Positions 34,602 through 47,170 of a stretch of DNA of 64,000 bases are shown piece after piece (the stretch's first letter is position 1; each line of letters begins with the position of its first letter). Source of the DNA: Lycorma delicatula (lineage: Eukaryota > Arthropoda > Insecta > Hemiptera > Fulgoridae); contig NC_134457.1 of assembly GCF_047948215.1 (NCBI RefSeq), positions 90,544,898 through 90,608,897 of the forward strand. Reading direction: 5' to 3'. Under the pieces are notes generated by a model. The model searched no databases and was not told where the DNA came from. It worked only from the letters and a program-made list of their open reading frames with translations. The translations under genes were made by a program, and so were the position numbers.

Positions 34602-35698
34602 ATTGAAAAGAAAGATGACGAGAGTATAAAAGAGAAGGAGGAAACCAACAGATATATTAAAAAACGAATTCAGCCAGTGGTCGTGCCCGCAGTCTATAAA
34701 AAAGAAATGATAATAAGGTCATAATGATTGTACCGTGATGGCTGGTCCAAGAGAAGCCGGCGGCTACCACGTCCAACTCTATGACTCCTCCTCGATTATT
34801 CTTTATTAGGTTGCAACTTTCATTACAATAAATATTCTACATAACACCTTCGGTCAGATATTATGTTTGTTAGACAAACAATTAAATGTTAATATGATTT
34901 TTTTTTCTTTTCTTTTTCACAATAACATAAATATCATTACGGGCTTCTGCCTAGTAATTTTAGTAATTAAAAACAAATGAAAATATGTAATTGAGTAATT
35001 TAACTTACTAATAATTTCATACAAGCTAAGCATGATTATTATTTATCATATTACCTACAATTGTACAATAACATTCCATTATTAAAATTTTCGCGTACGC
35101 AAATCTTGTACAAATTATTAAGTTATTCAAAACTATAAAAACGTTATGAACATTAACTCATAATTCCGAGCTTTGCTTACATTTTTCATATTAAATACAT
35201 CTAATGTCGAAGAGATACAGAATCCGTACTTAATTGAGAGTGTAAAATAAAATGAAAAGAAATGAAAAGAAAGAGAGAGAGATTTATATTCATTTATTTA
35301 TAAGATATTAATGAACAGCCTATTCGGTTTTATGTTTGATGGTTACGTTTAAACATTTTAAAGACAGTTTAACAAGTTTCTGTTTAGAAATTTGAAAAAA
35401 GAGCCTCTTTTAAAGAATACTAATTCTGAAAATCTTACAATTTATCTGGTATTTTAAACTCATATAATCCAAAAGAAAATTATTTAAAATTTTGAAACAT
35501 TATTCGAAATAGTGTTATAAATTAATCTGCCAAATTATTAAATTCTATATTCTATTTTTTTAAGAAGATGTGATGTATCTGTAACTTCAATAGGAATGAT
35601 AATGGGCATAATGTTTTGGTTTCGTTACGAATTAATTTTTATAAACGAAATAATTAAATGAAGTTGTGATGAGGATGAGATTTTTTAATACAATATTT
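33627..35698. other. AT-rich interval with (GT)n microsatellite
   Basis: A (GT)n tract lies at 34566-34601. A more balanced patch at 34660-34800 is unlike its surroundings and may be a repeat fragment. The overlapping open frames at 34076-34372 (plus) and 34108-34341 (minus) look like chance. Confidence 0.5.
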
Positions 35699-35699
35699 T

Positions 35700-36398
35700 A
35701 CTTCCTTGTACGAAGTAAAGAAGTATTTTGATCGCGAAAAATTTCGGTTTTCAGATTTCAAAGGACATATCCATTTTGATCATCCTTGAATCTATTTTGA
35801 CTAGTTTCAGCGTGACGTCTGTACGTACGTATGTACCTTGCATAATTCAAAAACGATTACCTGTATGATGTTGACATTTTGGATTTAGGATTGTTGGAAC
35901 ATCTAGTTGTGCACCTCCCTTTTTGATTGCAATCGACTGGACCAAAAGTGTCCAAAAAAACCCAAAATCTCCAAAAAATTGGATTTTGGAATTTTTCTTA
36001 ACTGCAGTAGTAAGCCCTCATGAGAGCTTTTAAACGATATATTATAAGTGGTATCTATTTTCATTGGTTCTAGACTTATAACCAAATAAAATTTTAATTA
36101 ATGAAATATTTTGTCTTACAAGGGGAAGGCACATCGGTTCGAATCCGACTTCATTTCCTTTTTTAATTTTTTTTTTTAAATTTAAATATATTGATTTAAT
36201 AATTATTAACCTCTGATTGTAAAAAAAAAATGTTTACAATAAATATTTATTCAATAATAACAATTTAAAAAAATGTGAAAAAAATCAGAAGTTAGTAGTG
36301 AAATAAAATGTATGTATTTTTCGTTAAATAAAAATGTGTATATGTAATCTAATAGGCGTACATGGAAGTCGTGTGGTGTCCATATCAAATTTTTTATA
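35700..36398 (+). repeat. 0.7-kb CTTCCTTGTACG interspersed repeat, copy B
   Basis: It starts CTTCCTTGTACGAAGTAAAG at 35701 and ends with AATAGGCGTACATGGAAGTC near 36370 and a T-rich tail. Collinear with copy A, it retains the TCCAAAA / TTTTGGA palindrome and the CATCGGTTCGAATCCGACTT box near 36133. The box is closer to a true pol III B box (GGTTCGAATCC) than in copy A. Confidence 0.87.
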
Positions 36399-39300
36399 TT
36401 TATTATATGTAGAAATGGTAGAAAAGAGGAAGACAATGTTGCCAGATTTCTTTTGATTAACAAATTTCTATGCTATATTCTTCTGCTAATATTTTAATTA
36501 ATTTTGTATGTTTAAATAATAGGTTTATATTTTTAAAAACTACTTTTATATTCAATTCTATATTTAAAAGGAATTCTTTCATTATTGCGTTTATCTTCAT
36601 CTCTGACAATCCCCATTCTTAAAAACCGGTAATAAAACCAATCTATAAATTATAACTTCATAATTTATAATACTGGATTCATAATGGAAAAATATATCTA
36701 TAGATTGATGTCAGGGATATCATATTTAAATAAAAAGCATAAAAAATTAAAAATAATGTTAGTAATTTGAGAAAAAAAATACTCTACATACATGAAGTGG
36801 AACCTTAAACTGAATACGCTAAATTTTTATGAATATTATAAAAAAGCTATTAAATTTCGAAGATATCTAGTCTCAAACGTGAGCGCTCGTCATTATTTAA
36901 TCGGATATTTAATAAAAAGTGAAGTACAGAATCATTACAATAGTTAGTTTCTCGGAATATAAACGAATTTCTTGCATCTAAAAATATTCGCGCGCGTGTG
37001 TGTGAGTGGATTTATTTTCACTTTTATGTGCAATACATAAAAAAAAGAAAACGTATTCTTAAGAAAGAACTTAGCGTTAAGGTATATTTTTTCGGCTAAA
37101 ACTTACAGGTTAACGAAAATATCATAACTTCTTGTGTGTTCCATTGATCCTGAGCTATACCACCGGTTACTAAGAACCGGATAGAATTGAAGGTTAAGTG
37201 CCAGACACTTACTAAGAAATACTCTACAGAAGCGTCTATTCCCCATATTAGGGGTGGTCGATGTATAAATAAAAGGCTGATTTAAATTATCGGTTTTGAA
37301 TCTTTGTAAGAAATATTCTACAGTACTGTACCACGTAGATTATGCTTATAAGATTTGTATAAAAATTATTAACTTTTTTGCTCCAAAATTTTAATGCTAA
37401 AGGAGACATATTTTATAACCAATAATTTATTTTTATTATACTCACACATTCAGCTAAAGTAATTAATTTATTTTTCCTTTTAATAATTTTAATTAAAAAA
37501 TTATTTATAGTTTTATAAATGAACTATTAATAAATTACGGAACTTCTACGCAGACGCTGGTTAATTTCATTCGATTAAAGTGCTATAATTGGTTTTTTAT
37601 TGCATAAAATTCCTTACTTTTTTATTACTTTTTATACAAGTCAGTGAAGTGGGAAAATTAAAAAGCGTGGTTATTCATTTGATGTTTAGGTTAGGGCGCT
37701 GAACTTGATATATTGTATCATTTGATGCCATTTAGTAAACATCGAACAGTGATCAGGTGCACTTCATGCTTTATTCATTTTTTCTGTGCTTTTGTTGTTT
37801 TGTTCGTGTTTTTGTTATAAATCGTAACTCGTTTTATACAAATGAGTATATAAATAACTTTATAGAGTTACTCTATAAATGAGTTATAAATAACTTCGAG
37901 ACTGTTAAACAAAATATATTTTGTATACTTTTCTAAAGACTACCTAAGAAAAAATTGATCAGAGATTTACAAAAGGCTTTTATATTTATATATTCACAGA
38001 TCAGTAGCATTTCTTTTCGCTCCTCTATAATATGTCTACACAGAAATGAGTTCACCTCCAATATATCACCTTCAAGAAATAAAACTGGGTTATGTCTGTC
38101 TTAAATGGGATATTTTACACTAATAAATCTATTACAAAATATTATCTTCTTAAGTTATATCTTTATTAAAAAATTCCCCGTTTCTTTGAGACAATTTATA
38201 TAGTATTTATATTAAAAAAATTATTAAATTTCTGATGTTTAAATAGAATTGAATTTATTATTACCACTATTAAGTGTACATTACAGACAGTCTGCGAATG
38301 TGAATAGTTTTATTTTTACTAATATCTCTAAAATGATAATAGCACTTAACTAAAAAATAAGTTTTTAAAGCGGCATTTTTTGAAGATTGAATCTCATAAA
38401 TATCTGTTTGCGTGAAAGTGTGTGTCCGCACGCAAAAAATAAACCTGTCAAAATTTTATATAAAACTTTTGAAATACGAGTTGTGTCTGTCAGGGAAAAC
38501 TATCTGGCTATCAAATTCGCTTAAGGTTGCTTTTTGTGAAATAAATTTTGTCATTAAGTATAAAAATAGATAATCCGCGTTCTCACAGGCAATTGTAATT
38601 TACCACCATGGATTTTTTTACCACGAATTATAACGGGAAAAAGTTCTTTTTAAGACATCACAATTCATTATCTTCGTATAATTAAACTAACTACTAAAAC
38701 TTAACATTAAGTCTATTACACACTACACTGATCTTTTTATTAGGCAAGGAAAAAAAAGAATTTGTCAAGGATTTCGTTTTGACATAACATTTACGTCGCG
38801 TGTAACAAAGAAATTCAGTAACGGTATGCTTTATCGCTCCACTAGTATTCAATTACTGGTGTAACTAATAATGTATTTCTTCGTTATGTTGATGAACGTT
38901 GTGTTCAAGGTACCATTTTGAATCCCTTAATGGACGGATACGATAAAAGTTGTTGTAAGAACAGAAAAAAACCATTTACCGACAATGAAATCCCACAATT
39001 GTCATTCATTCTGTCTTATGTCACGGAGAAAAACGATTCATTCTTTATTTTTATACCTTTATTATAAATACAATAATAAAACTTTGACACACCTAACGTA
39101 TCATTTAAAACAATTACTTTAATAATGACATGAGAATAAACTTAAAAAAAGGAAAAACGTTTATATAAATAAATTCAACAAAGAATTTTCCCCTCTTTGT
39201 ATTCTCTGTGGTTGAGATTAAGCTACTTCACGTACATGTTGGATAATCGTGAAATGCTCACATGGGAAATAATAACTAAAAATTATAAAATATTATTACC

Positions 39301-39640
39301 ACTCATTATAGTGAATAAAATATTATTTACAATAATTTATTTCAAATATATATGGTGAATTACCATGAAAAAAATTGTTAAAGTTAACTCAACAATGATT
39401 ATTACGTGAAAAATTTCCGTTAAAACAGTGCATTAATAAACAAATGTATACAAATCAGTAGACCTACTTAAAGAATTAAAATTAAAAAAAAAAAAAAAAT
39501 TATATAAAATCAGTAACAATCCTACAATTATTTACAAAGATTTTGCGAGAAAATGATTACGTCATCGACTTGTTTTAAATGTCTTAAAATAACTAATATG
39601 AATTGCAAACATAAATAACCATCATAATGTTTCTAAATCT
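36399..39640. other. AT-rich interval without recognised gene
   Basis: No transposon protein motifs or clear repeats were recognised. A short GCGCGTGTGTGTG tract lies near 36990. Confidence 0.5.
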
Positions 39641-39644
39641 CATA

Positions 39645-40185
39645 AAGATTGGTAGCGTAAAACGGCAAAAATCTCAGAAATCGTTTTTAGATATTTATTT
39701 AAAGAGTATTTGCAAGCTCAAATCGTGAATAGCGCGTTAATATAGTCGGAAATGGGGAAAATTTTTTTACCCTTCTTCACCCCTTTCAAGATTGAATTTC
39801 AAAAAAATTAAAATTAATTTTTAGATATTCATATCAAGGTACACACACCAAAATTCAATTGATATAATTTTTTTACTGAAAAATAAAAAAATAAAAATAG
39901 TAAAATAATTAAAGAAATAATACAATTTAATGTTCCTCAATTATAACTTTTTCATAAAAATTTCAAAAAATCTAGAAATTGGTTTTTAAACGTCCATATG
40001 AAGATTACAACGCAAAAATCAAGTTGTTATCTTTATTTGTTACCAAGAAATTAAAAAAAAAATAAATAAATTTCATTGATACTCCATTTTAACTCTTTAA
40101 ATTCCGAATTTCAAAAAAATTTTATTTAGTACACAGTAAGAAGAATATATACAAATTTTCAAAAATCTATCTTCAGTTTACGGCA
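39645..40185 (+). repeat. Degenerate tandem repeat, unit about 150-160 bp
   Basis: A block GAATTTCAAAAAAATT recurs in related form near 39794, 39958 and 40107. Each of the first two is followed by TTTTTA(G/A)A(T/C)(A/G)T(T/C)CATAT-AAG and by CAAAA(A/T)TCAA. Spacing is about 164 and 149 bases. The repeat is non-coding. Poly-A/T expansions obscure the unit edges. Confidence 0.6.
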
Positions 40186-40189
40186 TCGT

Positions 40190-41110
40190 ATGTTTTCCCA
40201 AACATGCCATGAGTGATTCATAATCACTATCACCAGTAGGTAGCTTATAACCTACCTATTGTAATGGGTACCATGATTCGACTTCCGGAAAATTTTCACA
40301 TATGTTCACGTTTCACATCCCCCAGACCAAAAACCACCGTCAGCTCAAAAGTTGATATATATATTTCTCCTTTTTCTGGACACAATAATTGCCATCATTT
40401 TGCGTCAGTCACTTTCAAATTGTTCCTTAAAAATAACTCGTCCCAAAATTTCGGTCAAGTTCGTTAACGGTGAAAATCGGGCTTTTTCGAAAAAACAAAA
40501 TATCGCTATAACTTACTTATTAAGTAAAATATCGTATTCGTTTAAAGTTTCTACTATTCTTTGGATAAGAGCCTAAAACTTATTTAAGTAAAGTTTTCTG
40601 ATATCACCAACCATTGGTCCAGGAGGTTGAAAAAATGGGGTTTCTAAGACAAAAAAGAATCATACCTCCCTTAATAGGCACAGTATCGAATCGGGTTTAA
40701 AGTGGTCGTTAGTCGTCTCAACATTATCTAAAACTTTTGTCTAAAACAATTTTTGTTATGTCAAACCCTTACGGCAAAGGATGAACAAAATGTTGCTGGA
40801 ATTGTAAGAAGATGGGGCTTGTGGGGCTTGTCGTATGCTAAACATGTGAAATTTTTTTCACAAGCAACCATTATCGTATTGAGTAAATTTGTAAAGTTTT
40901 TCTTAACTTTAAGGTGGAAATCTTTTTTTATCCCTAACTTAGCACCGGTGAAATCTACCTCCGCCTTCCAACGTGTCTAAAGGGATTTTTTTATATATAC
41001 TTATAGGAAAACCCCAAATATTAAGTGAATGGCATTTTCATAATCTCATACGTAACGTAAAGAAAATTCATTTTCACCGCCCACTCCTACCATATGACGG
41101 AAAGTAGTAC
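40190..41110 (+). repeat. Unclassified interspersed repeat sharing a block with 12.03-12.16 kb
   Basis: The part 40241-40340 matches 12040-12120 (CCTATTGTAATGGGTACCAT, then GATTCGACTT and TTTCACATCCC). The rest has balanced composition and three unrelated-looking open frames of 67-75 codons that lack known domains. Its length and class are undefined. Confidence 0.55.
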
Positions 41111-42400
41111 TTTACTTTTCTTTGAAAAATCGGTAAAAGAAACTCTATGTACTATTTTCCACGTAATGGTCTTTTCATATTGTTGTTTATGAATATTAGA
41201 AGAATTATATTAAATTCTGTTATGAATAAGTGTTTATATGACATTTAACATTAAAATTTAAGGATTATTTATAATTCAATAACTGGTTATGGATCTTACT
41301 ACATGTTACAAGTTTTTTTAAATGTCTCTGATACTGAAATCTTTAATATTAAAAATCATACACAATCCAGTTCATCAGGACTTTAAACATATTCAGAGAA
41401 TGTTGTTTATTAAGAGAAAAAGATTTATATTATTTTTTTTGTCCTAAGGTAGGTATCAAAGGAATTTCAGATTCGACAATTTTTTATCTTATCAATTTTT
41501 AAACCAAACTATTTCTACCTGTCCTTTTAATATTTTACCTTCTTTTCCTTCTTTAAAAGACTTATCATTTCCTAATTGCTTTAAGGATAGTTTAGTACAT
41601 CACCACATCATTCTCAATTTTCCTTGTTCGCGTTATTTATTCAAATCACAAAATTTCTAATTTTCCAATTAATTTTTGTTTTTCTAGTCGTATTCTGAGG
41701 TATATAAAAAAGAATTCATGTGAAAGAAGATTCATTTTTAATGTTTTTTTTTTTTTAGAATTTACTATAGAATTTATGTTAGAAGAATTCTAATTAAAAA
41801 AAAAACTGCTGAAAAAGAATATTTCAATTTTCAATCTCTGTTAAGAAAATCTCTGCATTAAAAATATCCAAAAATGGCTCTTCGTTAACGAGTAGTGTAA
41901 TTTATTGATGTTAAGATAGTTTCTTAATTAAAATTAAAAATATGCATAACTGCAAATTACTATATAATGTATAAATTGGTGAAAAATATTATAAAAATGT
42001 ATTGTTTATTCTTCAGCAATTAAATACCATTACTTTTTCCTCAACCTCTCATATTATTGATATAATTACAGGATGTGTAAAAAAAAACATTATAAAAAAA
42101 TAGTATTTTCATTTGCAGTGTAATTAAATTATTTTTGGAAAAAAAATTATCTGAAAATATATTAATCGTTATTGAAACTAATTAAATTAGTTTGTGAGCT
42201 GGTAGATGATTACGTAGTACGTAAATTATAATAATGGGCGTTAATTAAGAATACCAGTATTCAAACATAAGTGTATATTTATTTATATACATTAAAGATT
42301 AGTATGTAATGGGCGTTACAAAAATGACTTTAGGATTTCAAATGACCAGACTATAAAATGTTTTAAACTTTTATACACATAAAGTTGAGTAATATACAAA
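41111..42400. other. AT-rich interval without recognised gene
   Basis: No gene or repeat was recognised. Confidence 0.5.
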
Positions 42401-42404
42401 TCTA

Positions 42405-42818
42405 ACCGTGATTCCGCTTTTAAAAGAACAGCGTATTGAAATCATAAAAACTTATTATGAAAATGGTCAGTCCATAAAAGAAACGGAAAATCCGTAACTT
42501 TTTCGCAGCTTTCGATCGTCCTTCCGAACAAGCAATTCGAGATTTAGTGTAAAAATCTAAAACAAGGTCAGTTTACAACAGACCACATTCGGTGAGGTCA
42601 AAAACTACACGATCTACTGAAAAGTAGATTTCTCTTGCACGAGAAATTGTTGCAAATGAGCCATCAACATCAATTTCACGGAGATCTCAAGAATTACGCA
42701 TTCCTCGGACTATTTTACGGAGAATCTTACACAAGAACTTGCATTTGCATGCATACAAAATTCAGCTTACTCAAGAGTGGAAGGTGACGAACCATCAGCA
42801 ATGTAGAAATCCGCACAA
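42405..42818 (+). pseudogene. Tc1/mariner-superfamily transposase, 5' part only (DUF4817-like)
   Basis: The plus strand reads LLKEQRIEIIKTYYENGQSI near 42417-42476, then PSEQAIRDLV (near 42523), TRSVYNRPHSVRSKTTRSTE (near 42562-42620), LAREIVANEPSTSISRRSQE, LRIPRTILRRILHKNL and HLHAYKIQLTQEW (near 42745-42782). This is the N-terminal helix-turn-helix region (DUF4817 type) of a large insect transposase group, which normally continues into a catalytic DDE domain. Stops occur at NP*LF, DLV* and STEK*. The sequence ends shortly after the HLHAYKIQLTQE block, where the R1-like fragment begins, so the catalytic part is absent. Confidence 0.82.
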
Positions 42819-42821
42819 TAG

Positions 42822-43628
42822 GTACAGAAGCGGCGTCAGTCATAGCTGGTGTGCCACCGATTGGTCTGCAGGTCAGGATGAAACATTCTATTGCTTCAGG
42901 GAGTGAAAGTGGCTATGAATGAGATGTTCAGAGCCTGGAACGACAGGTGGAAAGCGGGGGAGACTGGACGGTGGACACACCGGCTCATCAGTGACGTCAG
43001 AAGCTGGGTAGAGCGGAAGCACGATGATACCAATTACGAGCTCACCCATTTTCTGTCAGGGCACGGGTGCTTTAAAGATTACCTGTACTGTATGAGTAGA
43101 AGTACCACGAGATGCTGCTATGATTGTAGGAAGCAGGATACGGCAGAACCACGTAGTATTCATACATGAGGTGGAGAGGCTTGAGGGCTGCCATGATGAG
43201 CCACGGCGCAGTAAACGTGGACAATGTAATAAGTGTGATGTTGGCTGACAGAGATGCTTGGATGCGGTGTCAGCCATAATTAGAAACAAGGCAGAGGTGG
43301 AGAGGGGCAGGCAAACTGGAAGACTGCAGTTGACCTGAGGCGGAGAGACCGATACCGGACGGCTATGGGCGGCCAGCCTTATGAGGTGGGCGGCGGGGGC
43401 TCCTCGGAGTCGTCGTTCGCCGATAATGCCCTGGGGACGTCACTCTGGCTATTCTAATTCGGTGACAAGAGCGCCCGGGTGGTTGGGCAGGGGCTATGTA
43501 CATACCATGTGGATTAGGTCTGTCCCCTGTATGACTAGAGGAGGAGGTTGTTTAGCGAGTGAGAGACCCGCACTTGCCGCCAGAGCGGGCCTGGCGGCGG
43601 CAAGCAGAGCTTTTTCTCCTCATACGGA
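42822..43628 (+). pseudogene. R1-clade ORF2 C-terminal fragment and 3' region
   Basis: The sequence opens with TEAASVIAGVPPIGLQV (42827-42877) and continues FRAWNDRWKAGETGRWTHRL, ISDVRSWVERK, NYELTHFLSGHGCFKDYLY (43037-43091) and a C-C-H pattern near 43110-43160 where the CCHC is damaged. After frameshifts it reads LRAAMMSHGAVNVDNVISVM, LADRDAWMR and SAIIRNKAEVERG (43186-43300). The region to 43628 is GC-rich and non-coding, probably the 3' UTR. It starts mid-ORF2, as expected for 5' truncation during target-primed reverse transcription. It is a different and better-preserved lineage than the 17.9-22.1 kb element (GRWTHRLIPDV-type C-terminus). Confidence 0.88.
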
Positions 43629-43630
43629 AA

Positions 43631-43775
43631 AAAACTCCAAAGGACACCGGTATCCACGATCTACTATTCAAATCCGTATAAATGTTATAAATAGATTTGA
43701 ACGTTGGAACTCTCGACTTCGAAATCAGCTGATTTGCGAAGACGCGTTCACCACTAGAGCAACCCGGTTTAGAAA
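43631..43775 (-). mobile_element. tRNA-derived SINE, truncated third copy
   Basis: The minus strand reads GGGTTGCTCTAGTGGTGAAC (A-box region), CAGCTGATTTCGAAGTCGAG, AGTTCCAACGTTCAAATC and GATCGTGGATACCGGTGTCC, then stops at about 43631 against the R1-like 3' region. It lacks the last half of the body seen in the 12.17-kb copy. Confidence 0.85.
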
Positions 43776-46180
43776 CAATTCTTACCTACTCCAAAACTCG
43801 TTTTAACAGTTCAGGTAGAGTAGAAGGTAATTTTATTACATTTTATTAAAGTAATTCGTTGAAAAGAAATTTTACAGAAAACCTGTATGATAAGAAATAC
43901 AAAAATTTCCTTACGATATATTTTTATAGTATTTGATTTCTCTCTTTTATATTTTTCGCCATTTGATAAACATAAAAAGTGGTCAAGTCTTCCGTTTACT
44001 TCAACGTCCTACATCCTTAAAATTCTTTTTTTTTCTTTCTTTACAGTTTTCATCCCTTTTATCTGCTTTTAATAAAAAAAAATTAACTATCCCAGTAGTG
44101 CATTTATATGTGACACAGAAGGTCTGTTTTTACAAAATTCTGCTTAATTTTTTTCCTTTTCAAGATTTGTCTTCCAACAGTTTAATTTTTTCTTAGTTAA
44201 AATTATATTCTAAAACGCTACATTTCCTAAGCTTGTTTTTCTTTTCGTAAATTTCGTATTTATCGACTTCTTATTTTCGTAAACCGCTATACTACATAAA
44301 AATATGATGATAAATTTATAAGTAAAACTTGTATTTGATATGAGAGTAAAAAACAAGTTTGACAGTTTTACTTTTGACGTCTTTTTTATTTCATTTTTCC
44401 TTTGTAATTTTTTCCTTGTTTTAAATTCTGTTCTGAAACATTTCTTTTATTTGATTTCTGATTTTTATTAAATATAAATTATGTCTTTTCTGAGGCTAAT
44501 ATTTATTATTTCTTAGGATATTTTCTATTTTCTTTTCTAGGAATGTTTTTTTTTTTGAATTAAAATGCCCTTGTAGTTGTAAAGCAAATTAAAAAACGAA
44601 TGGGGATATATGAATAAAAATTTGTAGCTTTCACCTCGGTGAAGCCGTCTGAATGAGGGAGGGTTAATTCGCATGAAATCAGATGCCCATGTTGGGGACC
44701 TTGGTTGTTGGCGTCTGGAATGCCGATAGGCCAACAGTAAATTTCCACGCTTCAGGGTGATATATCAGGAAAATAATCTATGGCCTCCATAGGGACAACT
44801 GGCAATGCATTCATCAGGTTTTGTACAATCAAGGGATGTTAGTAGTCCCACTCAACTGTAGGCAGATGATTGTGCGGTGACACAATCAGAAGTCATGTTG
44901 ATTTATAGAATCCAATTTATGAGACTACGTGTAAATTGCTTATTCCTTATGGTTCTTAAACTGTAAATTATATTTACAATTTTTTTTTTAACGACGAATA
45001 CTTTAATATAAGACAATCTAAAATGTTTTAGTTGTTGTAAAGTGTACTTTCTCTCTAATCATATTTATTAATTTAATTTATATCACGTAATTTATTTTTC
45101 TTTTTTTAAATTACCTGCTAATATCTGTTTAAATTTATTACTTGCTTATTACCTTTTCTATTACCATATATTACCTGTTTATATCTCTATTACATGTAAT
45201 GTATAAATAAATATTTTTTAAATTACTTTTCAAACATTTTTATTTGATACCTAAGAATGAGCTTCAAACAGTTTTGTTTGTACGAGTTGGAATAAATGAC
45301 GGTTACAGTCGGTCATTTTTTTAAATCAAAATATATCATATTTCAACTATCTCTCGTAAATAATTTATTTGTAACCAGTGTGAAATATTCATGTATGATA
45401 CTAATTTATCAGTTTCGAATCAAATCATACCTATTTCATAAAAATCAAACATTTTACTATTATTCTCTTAAGAGTAAATGTAAAAAAAGAAAATGATTTC
45501 AAATACAGTATAGTCCTGTCCGAAATATATTTGCCATTAAAACCTTTTAAAATTAAAATTATTTAATTTAATAATTCAATATAATTATCCAGAATATGGA
45601 AAAAATTACTATAATGGAAAATGATGGGTGTTCATAAGAATAAAATTGTTTTAAAATATTTAAAATCAAGATGGCGGCAATAATTACAGAGGCTAGTTTG
45701 ATGTTCTGGACAAATCGCTCAGGTCTTGCATTGCCAACTGTTATTATAGCAAGAAGAACAAGCTGAGGAATACTTAGTGATACTTTAAGGGTCAATGCCT
45801 GCTTGTTGTAGGCCTTTTAATGTGTCTTTCTGTTTCTTGTTAATTTTTATTATTATACAGTAGTTTTAAAATTTAATATAAATTTTACTTTAATATATTC
45901 TTTAAGAAATTACAATTTGATAAAAATAAATTAAAAACTAATTTGCATTCACTTTATAAACTGGTTAAATTATCATGGTTACGTGAAGGGTTAACAAGAT
46001 TTCTTTTTATTTATTCCATGAAATATATATACATTTCTCTAATTTTGCCTGTATTCCAAGAAGTTTTAATCTGTAAGCATTTGTTATACTAATTACGCAT
46101 TTATTATTTATTACCCATCACTATTACTAACTGTATTTTATTAAGAAGAAAATAAATAAATAATATAATAAATCAAACAT
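43776..46180. other. AT-rich interval without recognised gene
   Basis: A balanced-composition patch at 44620-44760 carries overlapping minus-strand frames (44537-44748) with no family resemblance. I cannot say whether it is a repeat fragment or an exon. Nothing else was recognised. Confidence 0.45.
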
Positions 46181-46181
46181 G

Positions 46182-46340
46182 CCAATCAACGCGGCGGGTG
46201 GTAGCTTCTCAGTCTTTCATCCGGGGGTCTCGGCTTCAAATCCCGAACCGGCATAGCATTTTTTATAAGCTACAACATTTCCATTTCCATATTCCCATGC
46301 TAAAAATTCTCTGTAAGCTTCTATGATGAATTAATTCAAG
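46182..46340 (+). mobile_element. tRNA-derived SINE, family of the 11.8-kb fragment
   Basis: The head reads CGGGTGGTAGCTTCTCAGTC (A-box region), then CATCCGGGGGTCTCGGCTTC and AAATCCCGAACCGGCATAGC (B box and junction), followed by a short body. The box spacing fits a tRNA-derived pol III promoter. The A box is imperfect. Confidence 0.68.
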
Positions 46341-47045
46341 AAAAAAGAAAAAAGAACAAATAAGTTATATATTTAATTTATTAGTCGGATTAAGATAAAA
46401 CATTAAAATTAAGATTACGATAAAAGATCAGGAAATGACAATTTAAAGAAAATAAAATTCGCATCTGAAGAAATTGCAATTTTTCATTATTTGTATTTAC
46501 AATCTAATTAAAATTCTTTATTGGTCAACTTTATAAATTATTTTTTTCACCTACAGCTTGCAGAGCAGGTATTAAAAACTATTTATTTCTAAAATTTAAA
46601 ACATCTGTTACTTTACGCATTGATCTGTTACTTTGCATGTTTCAGTCAGTTTATTTCTGAGATGTAAGCAAAACATTTGAGAAACAAGACACCAAATTGG
46701 CTTTCTTTAAGAGTAATAATGTTATTTATACGGCCAGGCCTTTTGGCGAAATGAGTATCACTTGTAAAGCTGAATATCACTTGAATTTCGTTAGATTTGG
46801 TGCATTAATAATGTAATAATGAATGCTCTGCTGTGTGGCAGGTCTCAGTACATAGTAAGTCTTTAAGCTAATCGATTTTCCCCTAACCTTTTTGTTTGCT
46901 CATACTTCATTCCCACCTGGATATCATTAATTAATTACTTGAAGTTTTCGCCTTTCTCTTTTCTCAATCATTCTCCACCATATCTTCTAAAACTTCCATT
47001 GGTATACAATTTTTTGTGAAAGATGAGAAACAGATTTTATTTGTA
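46341..47045. other. AT-rich interval without recognised gene
   Basis: No coding or repeat signal was recognised. Confidence 0.5.
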
Positions 47046-47047
47046 TT

Positions 47048-47170
47048 AGAAATTCCAAGTAAAATTGGGATTTGAACTCAGAACATCCAGGTAAAAGACG
47101 TTACCGCTTCCGGGGTGGTAGTGAAGACGTTACCATTCCGTCGCTGAAGTTGGTAGACCTTTTCCATCAT
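47048..47170 (-). mobile_element. tRNA-derived SINE head with internal duplication
   Basis: The minus strand carries CTGGATGTTCTGAGTTCAAA followed by TCCCAATTTTACTTGG, a decayed B box of the 11.8-kb SINE family. Upstream, the block GGTAACGTCTT occurs twice (forward-strand AAGACGTTACC near 47095 and 47129), so the A-box part seems duplicated. Boundaries are uncertain. Confidence 0.55.

Noticed and set aside
44537..44748. Candidate exon on the minus strand
   Set aside because: Overlapping frames and balanced composition drew attention, but no family resemblance or splice sites could be supported.
46182..46260. Possible functional tRNA gene
   Set aside because: The acceptor arms pair only partly (TGCC/GGCA then mismatches) and the sequence continues into a SINE-like body related to that at 11.8 kb.
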